IMG/VR virus record: IMGVR_UViG_3300049156_000026
Location: 1-34,233 of that record
Direction: 5' to 3' (one strand)
Origin: a virus
Length of the DNA stretch: 34,233 bases
Position 1 is the first letter of the stretch. Each line of letters begins with the position of its first letter. The position numbers and the translations under genes were made by a program. The notes below the pieces were generated by a model. It saw only the letters and a program-made list of their open reading frames with translations. It did not search any database and was not told where the DNA came from. Shown here piece after piece: positions 1 through 8,282 of this stretch.

Positions 1-21
1 ATGGCAGAGTATGAGTCGTAA
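1..21 (+). CDS. 3' end of an upstream gene (partial)
   Basis: Frame 1 is open from the window edge and stops with TAA at 19-21. That stop shares its last base with the ATG of the helicase gene (TAATG overlap), the coupling style used throughout the window. Only six codons are visible, so nothing can be said about the product. Confidence 0.4.
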   Translation: MAEYES

Positions 22-1430
22 TGTATACTTTAAAAAAGAGAGCAGGCATTGCAATACCAAGAACCTATGAGAATGATGCGTTTTATGTGAAAATGAGAGC
101 TTCCTTAACAAGAAGGTCAATGGACTATCATCAAGAATCCATATTTGTAGTTCACAGATTCTTCTTAGAGTCTAAGAAGTTCTTGACAATTCCTAGGTTC
201 TTCCCGATACATGAGTATATTTCAGACTGTCAAATTGAAGACCACAGTCATGTGGGTGAGAATATTAAGATAAATCATAACATAAAGTTTCGAGATGAGT
301 TACAAGAAAATATGGCTAATCACATGCTTAGTTGCGATAATGCAACAATTCAAGCACCACCTGGATCTGGGAAGACTGTAGTTGCTCTATATGTGATTGC
401 CGCCAAGAAAAAGAAAACATTAGTTCTGGTTCACAGAGATACTCTTGTTGAGCAGTGGGCTGAACGTGCGCTAGAGCATACAAATATAAATAAAAATGAT
501 GTAGTAAGATTAACGTCGTCTAATTTTGTTCACGCTCTCAAGAAACCTCTAATAATTACGACTGATCAGACGATGGTATCAATACTAAAGAGAAATAGAT
601 ATAACTTTCTGGTGGCACTGAATCAAGCAAATATTGGAATGTTTATTGCTGATGAGGTGCATACTTCTGTTGGAGCTCCCAGATTTTCAGAGTGCTCCTT
701 GCATATGCCAGCTAAGTTGACTTACGGTTTGAGTGCGACTCCATATAGATATGATGGCAATGGAGATGTTATCAATTATCATCTGGGTGATACATATACA
801 CCTGAGGGCGTAGCATCTATTATGGATGCAAGGGTTACAGTTGTTCTGTTTGACTCAGGAATGTTGAATAAGAGTTATAAATATATTTACTGGAATAATA
901 AGTTTCAGAGAGCTAGATATTTGAATTTACTTAAGAATTCGAAAACATTCATGTCTTTATGTAAGGGTCTTCTGACAAAATTCTCTTCTAATGGTAGGGA
1001 AGTTATATTCGTCTCTGAAAGAATTAAGATGATTGAGGAACTTTTCAAATGGTTGAAAGTTCCTAGCAAATCAATGTTTATTAGGAGTGCAACGAATAAG
1101 GAATTGAAATATCAAGTAACATTTGCAACTCCTGGTAAAGTAAGGGACGGAGTAGATATACCAAAGAAGGACTGCTTAATTATGACAAGTCCAATAAAGA
1201 ATGTTGAGCAAATGTGTGGACGAATTGTAAGGGAAGCAGATGATAAGAGTAGACCTGTAGTTGTAGACATGATTGATATAGGAGTTAAAGATATACGAGA
1301 AACATATTATGGTCGATTGAGATATTATCGGGATAAGCAGTGGGAAATAAATTATCTTGTTGCTTACTCTGATGGGCGAATAAATGGAATAGACGAACAG
1401 GTGGCAATCGAAATAATTCGAGGTGAGTGA
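21..1430 (+). CDS. SF2 DExH-box helicase (UvsW-like)
   Basis: This is an ATP-dependent superfamily 2 helicase, 469 aa. Visible motifs are Walker A PPGSGKT (residues 113-119), the DEVH box (211-214), motif III SAT (238-240) and motif VI QMCGRIVR (397-404). The first ~90 residues form an N-terminal extension before the RecA1 core. Length and motif order fit phage helicases such as T4 UvsW, which remodel recombination and replication intermediates. The gene lies just upstream of an SbcD/SbcC nuclease pair, so a role in recombination-dependent DNA metabolism is inferred. The start ATG overlaps the stop of the preceding gene, and the TGA stop overlaps the ATG of the next one. The helicase class is clear; the exact biological role is not. 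Confidence 0.9.
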   Translation: MYTLKKRAGIAIPRTYENDAFYVKMRASLTRRSMDYHQESIFVVHRFFLESKKFLTIPRFFPIHEYISDCQIEDHSHVGENIKINHNIKFRDELQENMANHMLSCDNATIQAPPGSGKTVVALYVIAAKKKKTLVLVHRDTLVEQWAERALEHTNINKNDVVRLTSSNFVHALKKPLIITTDQTMVSILKRNRYNFLVALNQANIGMFIADEVHTSVGAPRFSECSLHMPAKLTYGLSATPYRYDGNGDVINYHLGDTYTPEGVASIMDARVTVVLFDSGMLNKSYKYIYWNNKFQRARYLNLLKNSKTFMSLCKGLLTKFSSNGREVIFVSERIKMIEELFKWLKVPSKSMFIRSATNKELKYQVTFATPGKVRDGVDIPKKDCLIMTSPIKNVEQMCGRIVREADDKSRPVVVDMIDIGVKDIRETYYGRLRYYRDKQWEINYLVAYSDGRINGIDEQVAIEIIRGE

Positions 1431-1624
1431 TGTTACGAAATCCATGTAAACCATGTATAGTCAATGTGATATGTTCAAGTAGTTGTTATAAACTTGACGC
1501 CCACATTAATAGTTTGAAAAGGGTAAGGGAAGGTTTGAAATTTCTAATAGCCGGTTTCTATATAGCTGTGTTGGTAGTGACATTCCTAACGGTAATCTTT
1601 GAAAAGGCTCTTTATGGAGGGTAG
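1430..1624 (+). CDS. Small Cys-motif membrane protein (C-x2-C-x5-C-x3-C family)
   Basis: 64-residue protein starting at ATG 1430, which overlaps the helicase stop (ATGA) behind a GAGGTGA ribosome site. A GTG at 1427 is the alternative start. The N-terminus carries PCKPCIVNVICSSSC, a member of the C-x2-C-x5-C-x3-C family seen at least ten times in this window. The second half is a single hydrophobic helix of about 22 residues (near residues 37-58), so this member is probably membrane-anchored. The cysteines could bind a metal or an Fe-S cluster, which is inference. No known family recognised. Confidence 0.75.
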   Translation: MLRNPCKPCIVNVICSSSCYKLDAHINSLKRVREGLKFLIAGFYIAVLVVTFLTVIFEKALYGG

Positions 1625-1627
1625 TTA

Positions 1628-2659
1628 ATGAAATTCGCATTATCGGCGGATTGGCATTTTGCTGGATATACACAGGATAAATTGATTGGCGGTCTACCTG
1701 AAAGACTAATGGCATTGAAAGGTTGCATTGAATCAATGTTGAATTATTGTATGGAATATCAAATTGAAAGAGTTGTCGTCGCTGGAGATATTCTTCATGG
1801 GAAGTCAATTATCTATGCTCTTGCCCAGTCAATTTTGATAGACATTTTCAATACATACCCATACATAGAGTTTTATTTGGTAGACGGTAATCATGATCTA
1901 TCTGGAAAAGGACAAGATGCCGTATCGGCACTAAGAGGTTTGGTTGCGTGTGACAATGTTGTGCTAATCAGTCGTCACCTAAGAGATTATTTTGAATATG
2001 AGGGTGTTGCTTTCGTTCCGCATGCATATGATATGGTAGAAACTATCAAGAAGAACTCCTGCAAATATCTTGTTTCCCACTTTGGATTGAATGAAGCTGT
2101 ACTAAATTCTGGAGTTAGTATAGTTTCGAAGATGGGTCTTAAAGATCTTGTTGGGAAATATGAATATGTTCTCCTTGGGCATTATCATTTGCCACAGGAA
2201 ATGATTGCTGATGAAATTAAAGTATACTATGCTGGTTCTCCAATTCAGTTAGATTGGGGAGAGAAGCATGAGCAAAAAAGATTTCTAATTGTTGATACAG
2301 ATAATGATACAGTTGAGTCTAGACCAACTGTTGGTTATAAGCAACACCACGAGTTCAAGATAACAAATGAGAACAAAGAGGAAATAGTTGAGAAGGCGAA
2401 GAAATTTCAAGCAATAGGTCATGAGGTTAGAATATTTCGAGATGATCTTGATGTTGATGTTGAACATCTTGCTGAAGAATTTCTTATTATCGACAAGGCT
2501 GAAAAAGATATTACTGATAGAGGTATAGAGTCTAGTATGTCTCTGGATGAAAAGTTTTCGAAATATCTGGACATAAAAGGAATTAAACCAGAAGATCAAT
2601 CAAAGTATTTAGAAGTTGGTCTTAGCATTGTCGAAAGGGCAGCAAAGGAAACACAATGA
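1628..2659 (+). CDS. SbcD/Mre11-like nuclease subunit (T4 gp47-like)
   Basis: 343-aa calcineurin-like metallophosphoesterase. The metal-binding motifs appear in order: D8-x-H10 (SADWHF), GD-x2-HG at 53-58, GNHD at 87-90, H151 (SHFG) and GHYH at 184-187. These are the phosphoesterase motifs of Mre11/SbcD/gp47, the nuclease half of a complex that opens and resects DNA ends. The Rad50-like partner lies one small gene downstream (2933-5146). The C-terminal ~80 residues, rich in charged helices, would contact the ATPase. The start is ATG 1628; the stop overlaps the next ATG. In T4 the pair makes a recombination and host-DNA degradation nuclease; the same role here is inferred. Confidence 0.92.
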   Translation: MKFALSADWHFAGYTQDKLIGGLPERLMALKGCIESMLNYCMEYQIERVVVAGDILHGKSIIYALAQSILIDIFNTYPYIEFYLVDGNHDLSGKGQDAVSALRGLVACDNVVLISRHLRDYFEYEGVAFVPHAYDMVETIKKNSCKYLVSHFGLNEAVLNSGVSIVSKMGLKDLVGKYEYVLLGHYHLPQEMIADEIKVYYAGSPIQLDWGEKHEQKRFLIVDTDNDTVESRPTVGYKQHHEFKITNENKEEIVEKAKKFQAIGHEVRIFRDDLDVDVEHLAEEFLIIDKAEKDITDRGIESSMSLDEKFSKYLDIKGIKPEDQSKYLEVGLSIVERAAKETQ

Positions 2660-2949
2660 AAAAGAAGAAGGCAAATCTATACAATCCAGCTAATGCTACG
2701 ATAAAAGATCTCTTGGATTTAATGGTGACCCTTGCTGGTGGTCCTGTAGAAGAGGAACTTACACTTAAGGAACAGGATGCAATGACTGCGGTTGCTGGAA
2801 TATTGATAAGATCTGGATATGTAGTAACAAGAGAGTCTATCTTGGCATATTTTGAGTCTGATTCATTTGACGGAATCGAGCAACACGCAAAAATATGGTT
2901 AATGGACCTGTTTGGTAGAGTGATATGGGTGGATGATGAGAAAAGTTAA
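2656..2949 (+). CDS. Hypothetical protein between SbcD and SbcC
   Basis: 97-aa acidic protein of predicted helical character, starting at an ATG that overlaps the SbcD stop (ATGA) and ending 17 bases inside the SbcC gene. Its position between the two nuclease subunits implies co-translation with them. No motif or family is recognised. A similar small gene is often found between gp47 and gp46 in phages, but no homology can be claimed from the sequence alone. Confidence 0.75.
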   Translation: MKKKKANLYNPANATIKDLLDLMVTLAGGPVEEELTLKEQDAMTAVAGILIRSGYVVTRESILAYFESDSFDGIEQHAKIWLMDLFGRVIWVDDEKS

Positions 2950-5146
2950 ATTCAAGAAAGCAGGAGCTGAAAACTTTTGTTGTTACATTGAACCAATTGA
3001 GATTGAATTTAAGGGGAGTCAACTCGTTCTTATAAGCGGTCCTAATGGAGTCGGCAAGTCAACCATGTTCGATATAATTCCATTTACATTCTATGGAGTT
3101 ACAACGAAAGGTTCGAGAGCAGACGATGTAGTAAACACAACCATTGGCAAGAATTGTAAGACATGGGTTGACTTCGATATTGACAATGTTGAATTCCGGG
3201 CTGAGCGTTATCATAAGTTTACCAAAGTCGGAAGTACCGTGATTTTAAAAGAGAAGAGAAACGGGAAATTCGTTGACATTGGAAATGGTCACAGGGAGGT
3301 CAAACCTTTAATTGAGCGACTCATTACTCCTGAGAAGCTATTTATGAATACTCTGTTGTTTGGCCAAAAGGTTAAGACCTTCTTTACTGACCTAACTGAC
3401 TCTCAGCAAAAGGAAATATTTAGGAAGATATTAACGCTAGATGATTATGTCACATATTCAAAGGTATCTACTGAGATCCTTAACGAAGTTGAGAAAGTTA
3501 TATTTTCAATTGAAGGTGACATAAAAACTCAAGAGGTTTTGATTGGAGAAACAAAATCTTTAATCGCTCATTTTGAGCATGAGAAAAGAAAGTTTTATGA
3601 TCAAAAGCAGGTAGAACTTGAGTTTCAGAATACTCGTTATAGAAAAAGACAAGAAGATGTAAATGTCCTAGAGGCCTCTATAAAGGAGTATATGGACTTA
3701 AACCTTGAATTTGAAATGAACAAAGGTTCTGAGCACATCAATCAGACATACTCAATGTTGTCTTCAATTGCTTCAGATATGGAAGCTAAGATGAGTGAAG
3801 TAAAGTCAAAGGGGGCATTGAAGACTTCAGAAATACAGACTGCTGCTGATAATGAGAAGCGAAAGGCACAGGAGCAGGTTGCAGATGCTATTTACAAAGT
3901 TGACAAAATACTTAATGAAGAAGAGAAAGAATTGCTGTTAAGTATCAGTGAGATAGAAAATCAGAAATCTCAAATGAGATTGAAATCAGTCACTAATGGT
4001 GACAGAATTCATGTAATGCTTGAACAGACTAAAGAGTTTAGTGATGCCATATTGGACGGACAGGTGTCAGTATGTCCAACTTGCAAGCAAGAGATTGATG
4101 AACCGACTGTCACAACTCTTAATGAGCATCTAGATGAAATAAATACAAAAATTGAACAACTTCGACAAGAGAATGCTGAAATAGATAAAGAGGTTCTTAA
4201 ACTACAAGGAGAAGTTGAAAAACAACACATTGAACTCGCAGAGATAAAGGCAAAGGCAAGCAGGGAAGCAAAGTCTCATCGAGATGCTAGTGGTGAGATA
4301 GCCAAAGGAATTGATAAGAAACTTGATGAACTTACAGAGCAAATAAATGAGTTAACAGTTCAAGCGATTGATAAAATACGAGAACATTTTGAGGAAAAGA
4401 AAAAGTCTTTAGACTTGGAGTTGGAGAATTTAAAGAATGTGATGGAGGCTCTTCAAGTTAAACTTGATTATCGTATAGGTCTTGAGAAAGATCTTGCGGG
4501 TTTGGAGTCTGAACTAAAATCAATTGAAGGAATGATTAAGTCAATTGAAGAAAAGGAGTATGACGAAACTAACCTAAGAGGGGCAATTCAAAAAGAGGAA
4601 GTGCTCATTAAGAAAGTTGAAACTCTCAAGAAAGACTTAGAAGATGAAAAGAAGGGAACAAAAGTCCTTGAGTTCTGGAAAGGAGCTTTCTCTTCTGCTG
4701 GTATTCCAAGTATGCTAATTGATGAATCAATTCCCTTTATGAATAGGAAGATAGCATATTATTTGGAGAGAATTGCAGGCGGAAGATATATCGTGTCATT
4801 CGATACGTTGAAGGCTACAAAAGCTGGAGAGATGAGAGATAAAATTTCAGTGAATGTTCTTGATACCAAAACCAAGGCAAACTCACGAGTTCAATTTTCG
4901 GGGGGTCAAACAAGAATTGTAGACATCGCCACAATTCTAACCCTTGGTGATCTGCAAAATGCCATCCATGATATGCAGTTTAACATCATATTATTTGACG
5001 AGATATTTGATGCACTTGACGATGAAAATATATCGTATGTATCAAAATTACTTCGTTCACTTGTGGACGATGATAAGAGTATATTTATTATTAGTCATAG
5101 ACATATTGATCAAATTGATGCAGATGAAAATTTGAGATTTCTGTAG
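2933..5146 (+). CDS. SbcC/Rad50-like ATPase (T4 gp46-like)
   Basis: 737-aa SMC-like ATPase and partner of the SbcD-like nuclease. The N-terminal Walker A is GPNGVGKST (36-44). A long coiled coil follows, broken by a zinc hook CPTC (C381, C384). A second coiled coil leads to the C-terminal ATPase half with the ABC signature FSGGQ (around residue 656) and Walker B IILFDE (D689, E690). The length is shorter than bacterial SbcC (about 1000 aa) and closer to phage gp46 proteins. The complex would use ATP to tether and process DNA ends. ATGs at 2933 and 2936 are both possible starts. All key residues are intact. Confidence 0.93.
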   Translation: MMRKVKFKKAGAENFCCYIEPIEIEFKGSQLVLISGPNGVGKSTMFDIIPFTFYGVTTKGSRADDVVNTTIGKNCKTWVDFDIDNVEFRAERYHKFTKVGSTVILKEKRNGKFVDIGNGHREVKPLIERLITPEKLFMNTLLFGQKVKTFFTDLTDSQQKEIFRKILTLDDYVTYSKVSTEILNEVEKVIFSIEGDIKTQEVLIGETKSLIAHFEHEKRKFYDQKQVELEFQNTRYRKRQEDVNVLEASIKEYMDLNLEFEMNKGSEHINQTYSMLSSIASDMEAKMSEVKSKGALKTSEIQTAADNEKRKAQEQVADAIYKVDKILNEEEKELLLSISEIENQKSQMRLKSVTNGDRIHVMLEQTKEFSDAILDGQVSVCPTCKQEIDEPTVTTLNEHLDEINTKIEQLRQENAEIDKEVLKLQGEVEKQHIELAEIKAKASREAKSHRDASGEIAKGIDKKLDELTEQINELTVQAIDKIREHFEEKKKSLDLELENLKNVMEALQVKLDYRIGLEKDLAGLESELKSIEGMIKSIEEKEYDETNLRGAIQKEEVLIKKVETLKKDLEDEKKGTKVLEFWKGAFSSAGIPSMLIDESIPFMNRKIAYYLERIAGGRYIVSFDTLKATKAGEMRDKISVNVLDTKTKANSRVQFSGGQTRIVDIATILTLGDLQNAIHDMQFNIILFDEIFDALDDENISYVSKLLRSLVDDDKSIFIISHRHIDQIDADENLRFL

Positions 5147-5158
5147 AAAGGGGGATTT

Positions 5159-5332
5159 ATGGCGACATGCCCATTCTGTGGTTTTCGAGTTAGGAAGGGT
5201 TCAGGAAATAAGAGAAAGGTGAAAGGTACTAGTATATGGGCACACAAGAGGAAAAGATGTCCAAAGAAACCAGAAGTACGCGTCGATGGACCGAGGTACC
5301 CGACCGAGAGATTAAGTATCACACCGTGGTAG
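5159..5332 (+). CDS. Small basic zinc-finger protein
   Basis: 57-aa protein beginning 13 bases after the SbcC stop behind an AAAGGGGG ribosome site. It opens with CPFC, then a strongly basic stretch, then H-x5-C near residues 29-35, so a C2HC zinc site is plausible. The protein is highly positive and may bind nucleic acid (inference). Its last 76 bases overlap the next ORF in another frame if that gene starts at 5257. No family recognised. Confidence 0.6.
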   Translation: MATCPFCGFRVRKGSGNKRKVKGTSIWAHKRKRCPKKPEVRVDGPRYPTERLSITPW

Positions 5333-5532
5333 TATCTGATGGTCTTATCAATAATCTGAATATGGTCGGAAGGTTAAAGACTATAAGCGATGAACCATCA
5401 AAGGTTGTTACGGTTATGGGTAATATAGGTCCTTGTGAAGGTTGTATAGTACAAGTGAACTGTGCAGCAATGTGTGATGCAAAGGAGCTTGCATTAGTCC
5501 ATGACATGATGACCAGGAGGGAGAGAGTTTGA
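5257..5532 (+). CDS. Cys-motif small protein
   Basis: 91-aa protein if started at ATG 5257, which has an AGAGGA site 5' to it; the frame is also open from ATG 5236. Both starts overlap the zinc-finger ORF 5159-5332. Later starts such as ATG 5362 would remove the overlap but lack a clear ribosome site. The C-terminal third carries PCEGCIVQVNCAAMC, a clean copy of the C-x2-C-x5-C-x3-C motif. The stop overlaps the TTG start of the next motif protein, and a radical SAM gene follows. The first ~40 residues may be untranslated. Confidence 0.65.
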   Translation: MSKETRSTRRWTEVPDREIKYHTVVVSDGLINNLNMVGRLKTISDEPSKVVTVMGNIGPCEGCIVQVNCAAMCDAKELALVHDMMTRRERV

Positions 5533-5738
5533 AGACGAGCAGGTTATGTATTATAACTTCTGAGTCTGGTAAAATAGGGATGTACCTCAATAGAGGAGCT
5601 GCTTCGTATAAGAGTTGTAAAGCAAGATATCTGAAGAGGAGTGGCGAACCCAATGTAAATGATCCCTGTGATGATTGTTTGATTTCTTCCATTTGTGTTG
5701 ATTGGTGTGATGAGAAAAAGGAGTACCTCTGGGAGTAA
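5529..5738 (+). CDS. Cys-motif small protein upstream of radical SAM gene
   Basis: 69-aa protein starting at TTG 5529, which overlaps the previous stop (TTGA) and has a GGAGGG ribosome site, so the non-ATG start is well supported. The C-terminal half carries PCDDCLISSICVDWC, the C-x2-C-x5-C-x3-C motif. The N-terminal half is basic and featureless. It ends two bases before the ATG of the radical SAM gene, so the two are probably translated together. It could be a substrate, partner or Fe-S carrier for that enzyme; this rests on position only. Confidence 0.75.
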   Translation: MKTSRLCIITSESGKIGMYLNRGAASYKSCKARYLKRSGEPNVNDPCDDCLISSICVDWCDEKKEYLWE

Positions 5739-5740
5739 CA

Positions 5741-6823
5741 ATGGACAAAATTCAAATTGTAAGTTGGCTCTTGACAAGGAGGTGTAATCTCTCCTGTGAT
5801 TATTGCAGGATTGCGAGAGATTACAAAGCTAGACCGAAGAACGACTATCCATCCTTGGGTCATTACCTTAAGATGGAAATGTCAACGGATTATGTGCTTG
5901 AATGTTTGGGCCGACTTCAAGCACATAATCCAAATTGCTTCCACATACTTTATGGCGGCGAACCCTTACTAAGAAAGGATCTGCCAGAGATTGTAAACTA
6001 TTGTAACGACAATGATATTAACTACACTATCATAACTAACAACAGCGATGAAGTTCAGCCAATGTTAGAGAGATTGGTAGGAGAAACAGATTACATTACT
6101 GGACTGACGTCCTCAATTGATCCAATCATCTTCTCAGCGGAGGAGGATTCGGACCGGGTCAAAAAGAGCATCAAGGGTCTTGAACGATTGAAAAAGTATC
6201 GAGAATGTATAAAAGATATCGTTGCCGAGATAACCGTCGATAGTAAAACGGTTGGTTACCTCTATCAATTAGTTGACGAATTGTCTAAATTGGGAATAAG
6301 CAGCGATATTACAGTTATCGACATCGCGAAGAGTCCGTACTACGACTTCGCTCATATTACGGACCCCGCCCTGCTAGTGCAGAAAGATAATGTACTTCTA
6401 GATGCTTTTGGTCGAATCATTGACAACAAACTAGATGTTCATATGGCCTCGGTCCTCCTCCCTGAGATAGTAAACATACTTCCGGCAGAATTGGATTGTG
6501 AAATTGAGAAGGACGTACATAACTTAACAATTGATGCAGACGGATCAGTTAGACTTTGCCTTAGGATCAGAGGCAAGTCAACTCCGGCAATCAAGGCAAT
6601 CAATTATATAAGTAAGGACGGACGTCTTAATCCTGTATTGAAGAACATGCTCACAAAGGATAAGAAAAAGTTCTGTCGGAAGTGCAATTGGACTTGTATG
6701 ATTATGTCCAAATTGTTATCAAATAACCCAAAACTCTTTGATGACTTAGTTCACAAGGAAAGGAGGAAAGATGGCAAAGAGGGCGTCTCCAAAATCAATG
6801 CACCAACGGGGTTTGGAGACTAA
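5741..6823 (+). CDS. Radical SAM enzyme with C-terminal cysteine cluster
   Basis: 360-aa radical S-adenosylmethionine protein. The [4Fe-4S] motif C-x3-C-x2-C is intact near the N-terminus (C15, C19, C22 in RRCNLSCDYC), followed by a GGEPLL segment that binds the SAM amino group in this superfamily. The C-terminal region has LTIDADGSVRLC and then FCRKCNWTC (C312, C315, C319), resembling the auxiliary-cluster region of SPASM/Twitch enzymes. It is too long for QueE. The substrate is unknown. Two Cys-motif small proteins lie immediately upstream, which would fit a peptide- or protein-modifying enzyme, but a nucleotide or RNA substrate is not excluded. The end overlaps the next gene by 53 bases. 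Confidence 0.85.
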   Translation: MDKIQIVSWLLTRRCNLSCDYCRIARDYKARPKNDYPSLGHYLKMEMSTDYVLECLGRLQAHNPNCFHILYGGEPLLRKDLPEIVNYCNDNDINYTIITNNSDEVQPMLERLVGETDYITGLTSSIDPIIFSAEEDSDRVKKSIKGLERLKKYRECIKDIVAEITVDSKTVGYLYQLVDELSKLGISSDITVIDIAKSPYYDFAHITDPALLVQKDNVLLDAFGRIIDNKLDVHMASVLLPEIVNILPAELDCEIEKDVHNLTIDADGSVRLCLRIRGKSTPAIKAINYISKDGRLNPVLKNMLTKDKKKFCRKCNWTCMIMSKLLSNNPKLFDDLVHKERRKDGKEGVSKINAPTGFGD

Positions 6824-7247
6824 AGAAGGCTTATTTAAGAAGTATGGATTGGACGGAAAATTTGATAGAAATACCATTGTAGATTATGTTTGTAGAACTG
6901 GTTTAAAACCTAGTTCCAGAGGAAGAATTAACTCAATTATTAAGTATCTAATTTACCAGAAACACATAAGGCCTACAGACAACGGAAAGTTTACTGTTTG
7001 GTACAGAGACAAGAAATTGGCAGATACACTTTTCAATTTTGAAGGTCTGGTGGCATCAAAGACTCCAGATGTAGAAGTTACAACTGAAGTGAAGGAATTT
7101 AGTATTCCAACAGAGGAACTAGTTGGAATACTTTATCCTCATCTGAAAGGCTCCAAGATTAATATTAGTCTTGAGAGTACTCCACTAAACATTAACTTCG
7201 TTACAGAGTTAGGACAACTTCTTAAGAAACATTTTGGAGGTACCTGA
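6771..7247 (+). CDS. Hypothetical protein, possible winged-helix N-terminus
   Basis: 158-aa protein with an excellent AAGGAGG site before ATG 6771. It therefore starts inside the radical SAM gene, whose last 17 codons overlap it. Residues ~15-70 are basic, with a helical pattern ending in a W-rich strand (KFTVWYRD) that could be a winged-helix DNA-binding fold. This is a guess from pattern only. The rest is acidic and helical. The next gene follows directly after its stop. Confidence 0.7.
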   Translation: MAKRASPKSMHQRGLETKEGLFKKYGLDGKFDRNTIVDYVCRTGLKPSSRGRINSIIKYLIYQKHIRPTDNGKFTVWYRDKKLADTLFNFEGLVASKTPDVEVTTEVKEFSIPTEELVGILYPHLKGSKINISLESTPLNINFVTELGQLLKKHFGGT

Positions 7248-7553
7248 ATGGCAGACGATGTAATCAAGACTGCAGTTGAGTTTCTTGAGAGAATTAAGGC
7301 TGAAGATGAGGTCACCGTAAAGTTTAGAAAAAAGAACAATGAGGAAAGAACAATGAGGTGTACCCTCAACTTCGGTAAAATTCCGAAAGAAAAGCATCCA
7401 AAGGATGTGAACCTCGCAAAGATCCTCAAACTGATAGATCAACACAAGATTATCCATGTGTATGATCTCGACAAGAACGACTGGAGAAGTGTCCCTTTTG
7501 ATAGAACTGAGTGGCTTAAGACTACTGATAAACAATACACTATAAGAAAGTAG
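7248..7553 (+). CDS. WYL_2-like SH3-barrel phage protein
   Basis: 101-aa protein. The segment VKFRKKNNEERTMRCTLN, then IP, then the later VYDLDKNDWRSVPFDR match the pattern of the WYL_2 (Sm-like SH3 beta-barrel) proteins common in large phages: a K-x-NG/E-x-R-x-M-x-CTLN strand pair and a vyDle-x-x-WRsf-x-dR hairpin. The molecular role of that family is not established. It starts immediately at the previous stop (TGAATG). Family assignment is by pattern and fairly confident. Confidence 0.7.
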   Translation: MADDVIKTAVEFLERIKAEDEVTVKFRKKNNEERTMRCTLNFGKIPKEKHPKDVNLAKILKLIDQHKIIHVYDLDKNDWRSVPFDRTEWLKTTDKQYTIRK

Positions 7554-7561
7554 AGGGATAA

Positions 7562-7924
7562 ATGAGGATCCAGAAGAACTTCGTACTAGGTACGTTGGAG
7601 GTTGTGCCTGAGGAGGGGAGGTTATGGTTAAAGACCCAAAGTTTTAATTTAAAAGTAAGCAAACTTTCATTTAAGAATGTTGAAGAATCATTTTCGATGA
7701 TTGATATACAGGGCGGCCAAGCTGTTATGGTGCCTGAAGCTGAAGAATATGATGAGACAATGTTAAACTTTGTTGGTAACATCTACAGTTGTATTGAGGC
7801 AGAAGCAGAAAATAGAGAGATGAAAGGCCAAGATAAACAAGAGTTCCTTGACCACATTCTTAAAGTTGTACAAGGATGTGTATCCACACTTGAAAAAGGA
7901 AAGGTAAATGTCTATCCTAAATGA
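7562..7924 (+). CDS. Hypothetical protein
   Basis: 120-aa acidic protein with a beta-rich first half and a helical second half, from ATG 7562 behind AGAGGGATAA. The final 17 bases overlap the next gene. No motif or family is recognised. Confidence 0.7.
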   Translation: MRIQKNFVLGTLEVVPEEGRLWLKTQSFNLKVSKLSFKNVEESFSMIDIQGGQAVMVPEAEEYDETMLNFVGNIYSCIEAEAENREMKGQDKQEFLDHILKVVQGCVSTLEKGKVNVYPK

Positions 7925-8279
7925 ACTTTTGGTGAAGATTGCATCAGCTGAATTGGATGAACAAGTTAAGATACTGTGTGATGTAATTTTTGAAGAAGAA
8001 AAAGAAAATATTAAAAATATAGATGACTTACCCAAAGGCCCAAACATCTTTCTCTGTCTAGAGGTGCCAGGTAGAAAACAAGGAGAAACTGCCTTTGTTG
8101 CTCTTGAGAGAGAATCAAAGGAACAGTACATAACAAGTATTTGGGTAAAGGGACCACCTTCCTCGGTGGATAGGCCGAGGCCGGCAAGGAGAATTAAAGC
8201 AGTGGAAGTGAAAGAGGTAAAGGCTGAAAAAATTCTCCTGCAATTTGCAGAAACTTATAAACACATGAAGGGAGACTAA
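7908..8279 (+). CDS. Hypothetical protein
   Basis: 123-aa protein starting at ATG 7908 inside the end of the previous gene (AAAGGAAAGG ribosome site). It has a helical acidic N-terminus, a central strand-rich part and a PPSSVDRPRPARR basic linker. It ends three bases before the next start. No family is recognised. It is the last small gene before the Ubl-system cluster. Confidence 0.7.
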   Translation: MSILNELLVKIASAELDEQVKILCDVIFEEEKENIKNIDDLPKGPNIFLCLEVPGRKQGETAFVALERESKEQYITSIWVKGPPSSVDRPRPARRIKAVEVKEVKAEKILLQFAETYKHMKGD

Positions 8280-8282
8280 GGT

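Noticed and set aside
5741-6823. QueE (7-carboxy-7-deazaguanine synthase) to match FolE2
   Set aside because: The protein is 360 aa with a C-terminal cysteine cluster; QueE is about 200-250 aa and lacks one.
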